From: Chloroflexota bacterium
Lineage (GTDB): Bacteria > Chloroflexota > Limnocylindria > Limnocylindrales > CSP1-4
Direction of reading: 5' to 3'
Assembly: GCA_021789355.1 (NCBI GenBank)
Contig: JAJYJR010000351.1
Coordinates: forward strand, 1 to 6,345
Length of the DNA stretch: 6,345 nt
Below the pieces are notes generated by a model that saw nothing but the letters and a program-made list of their open reading frames with translations, ran no database searches and was not told the DNA's origin. Below are positions 6,161 through 6,345 of the stretch, one piece after another (position 1 is the first letter of the stretch; each line of letters starts with the position of its first letter). The position numbers and the translations under genes were made by a program.

Positions 6161-6178
6161 AGGCCGGCATGCCGGCCT
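6161..6178. terminator. Perfect 18-bp palindrome just after the lactonase stop, possible bidirectional terminator
   Basis: AGGCCGGCATGCCGGCCT is a perfect inverted repeat starting one base after the TAG. It can fold as a 7-bp GC-rich stem with a CATG loop on either strand. No T-tract follows, so intrinsic termination is uncertain. Its place between an ending gene and a possibly converging one is typical of a shared terminator. Confidence 0.4.
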
Positions 6179-6188
6179 CCGGTGCCGG

Positions 6189-6223
6189 CTGTCCGCCTCC
6201 GGCCTGTCCGCCTCCGGCCTGTC
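6189..6223. repeat. Short tandem repeat, 15-bp unit CTGTCCGCCTCCGGC
   Basis: Two perfect copies lie at 6189-6203 and 6204-6218, followed by the first five bases of a third unit. The core GCCTCCGG also occurs once more at 6175-6182, overlapping the palindrome. It lies in the non-coding stretch after the lactonase gene and may reflect replication slippage. Confidence 0.7.
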
Positions 6224-6261
6224 GGCCGCGTCGAGGGAAGCATCCCATTCTCTGTGCTGGA

Positions 6262-6345
6262 TCAGGCCGGGGATGGCCAGGGGCGCAGGAGAGCGGTGAA
6301 ACGACCCGCCCAGTAGCGGGCCCAGGTGCCGTTGAGTCGAAGCAG
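6262..6345 (-). CDS. Possible 3' end of an unidentified converging gene, cut by the window edge
   Basis: Read on the minus strand from the right edge, an open frame of 27 codons ends at TGA (6264-6262). Its peptide includes RLNGTWARYWAGRFTALL and is rich in Trp and Arg. Most third positions are G or C, though somewhat fewer than in the neighbouring genes. The stop lies about 100 bp from the end of the lactonase gene, so the two would converge on the palindrome between them. The fragment is too short to assign a family, and a chance open frame in GC-rich DNA is a real possibility. Confidence 0.3.
   Translation of the reverse strand: MLRLNGTWARYWAGRFTALLRPWPSPA

Noticed and set aside
4801..6243. 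480-codon minus-strand open frame spanning the galT remnant and the lactonase gene.
   Set aside because: Only its last 79 codons resemble a protein (the GalT C-terminus). The rest is antisense to the lactonase and low in complexity.
6226..6345. tRNA, tmRNA or RNase P RNA at the right edge, suggested by GGTGAAACGACC-like sequence.
   Set aside because: No cloverleaf, T-loop (GGTTCRA) or conserved tmRNA/RNase P blocks could be found on either strand.

Overview
The window is very GC-rich (about 70% by eye), densely coding DNA with Shine-Dalgarno sequences, GTG starts and 4-nt stop/start overlaps. It looks like a bacterial chromosome, for example Chloroflexota or an actinobacterium. The gene content does not fix the phylum. 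I see no phage, IS, CRISPR or RNA genes. Most of the window is ordinary metabolic DNA, and the one clearly abnormal spot is a broken galT.

Layout. Most genes lie on the minus strand, so transcription runs right to left from about 5190 to 69: a truncated, frameshifted galT remnant (4801-5190), galK (3524-4804), a ferredoxin-NADP+ reductase (2587-3441), then nfnA (1592-2428) and nfnB (69-1595). One gene on the plus strand, an SMP-30/gluconolactonase-family sugar lactonase (5272-6159), diverges from the galT remnant. After it come a palindrome, a short tandem repeat, and possibly the 3' end of a converging minus-strand gene that runs off the right edge (6262-6345).

Function. The left half is a redox module. 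NfnA and NfnB together make the flavin-based electron-bifurcating NADH-dependent ferredoxin:NADP+ oxidoreductase. A separate single-FAD FNR upstream gives a second, non-bifurcating ferredoxin/NADPH connection. The right half is carbohydrate metabolism. Galactokinase is intact by motif content, but its Leloir partner GalT is reduced to its C-terminal third and carries a -1 frameshift. The lactonase gene starts where the missing part of galT should be, which suggests a rearrangement or deletion junction at about 5190-5272.

Regulation. A 10-mer containing the -10-like hexamer TACACT lies 55-60 bp upstream of both the lactonase and FNR starts, and both genes have strong Shine-Dalgarno sequences. 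nfnA-nfnB and galT'-galK are each joined by a GTGA overlap, which implies translational coupling.
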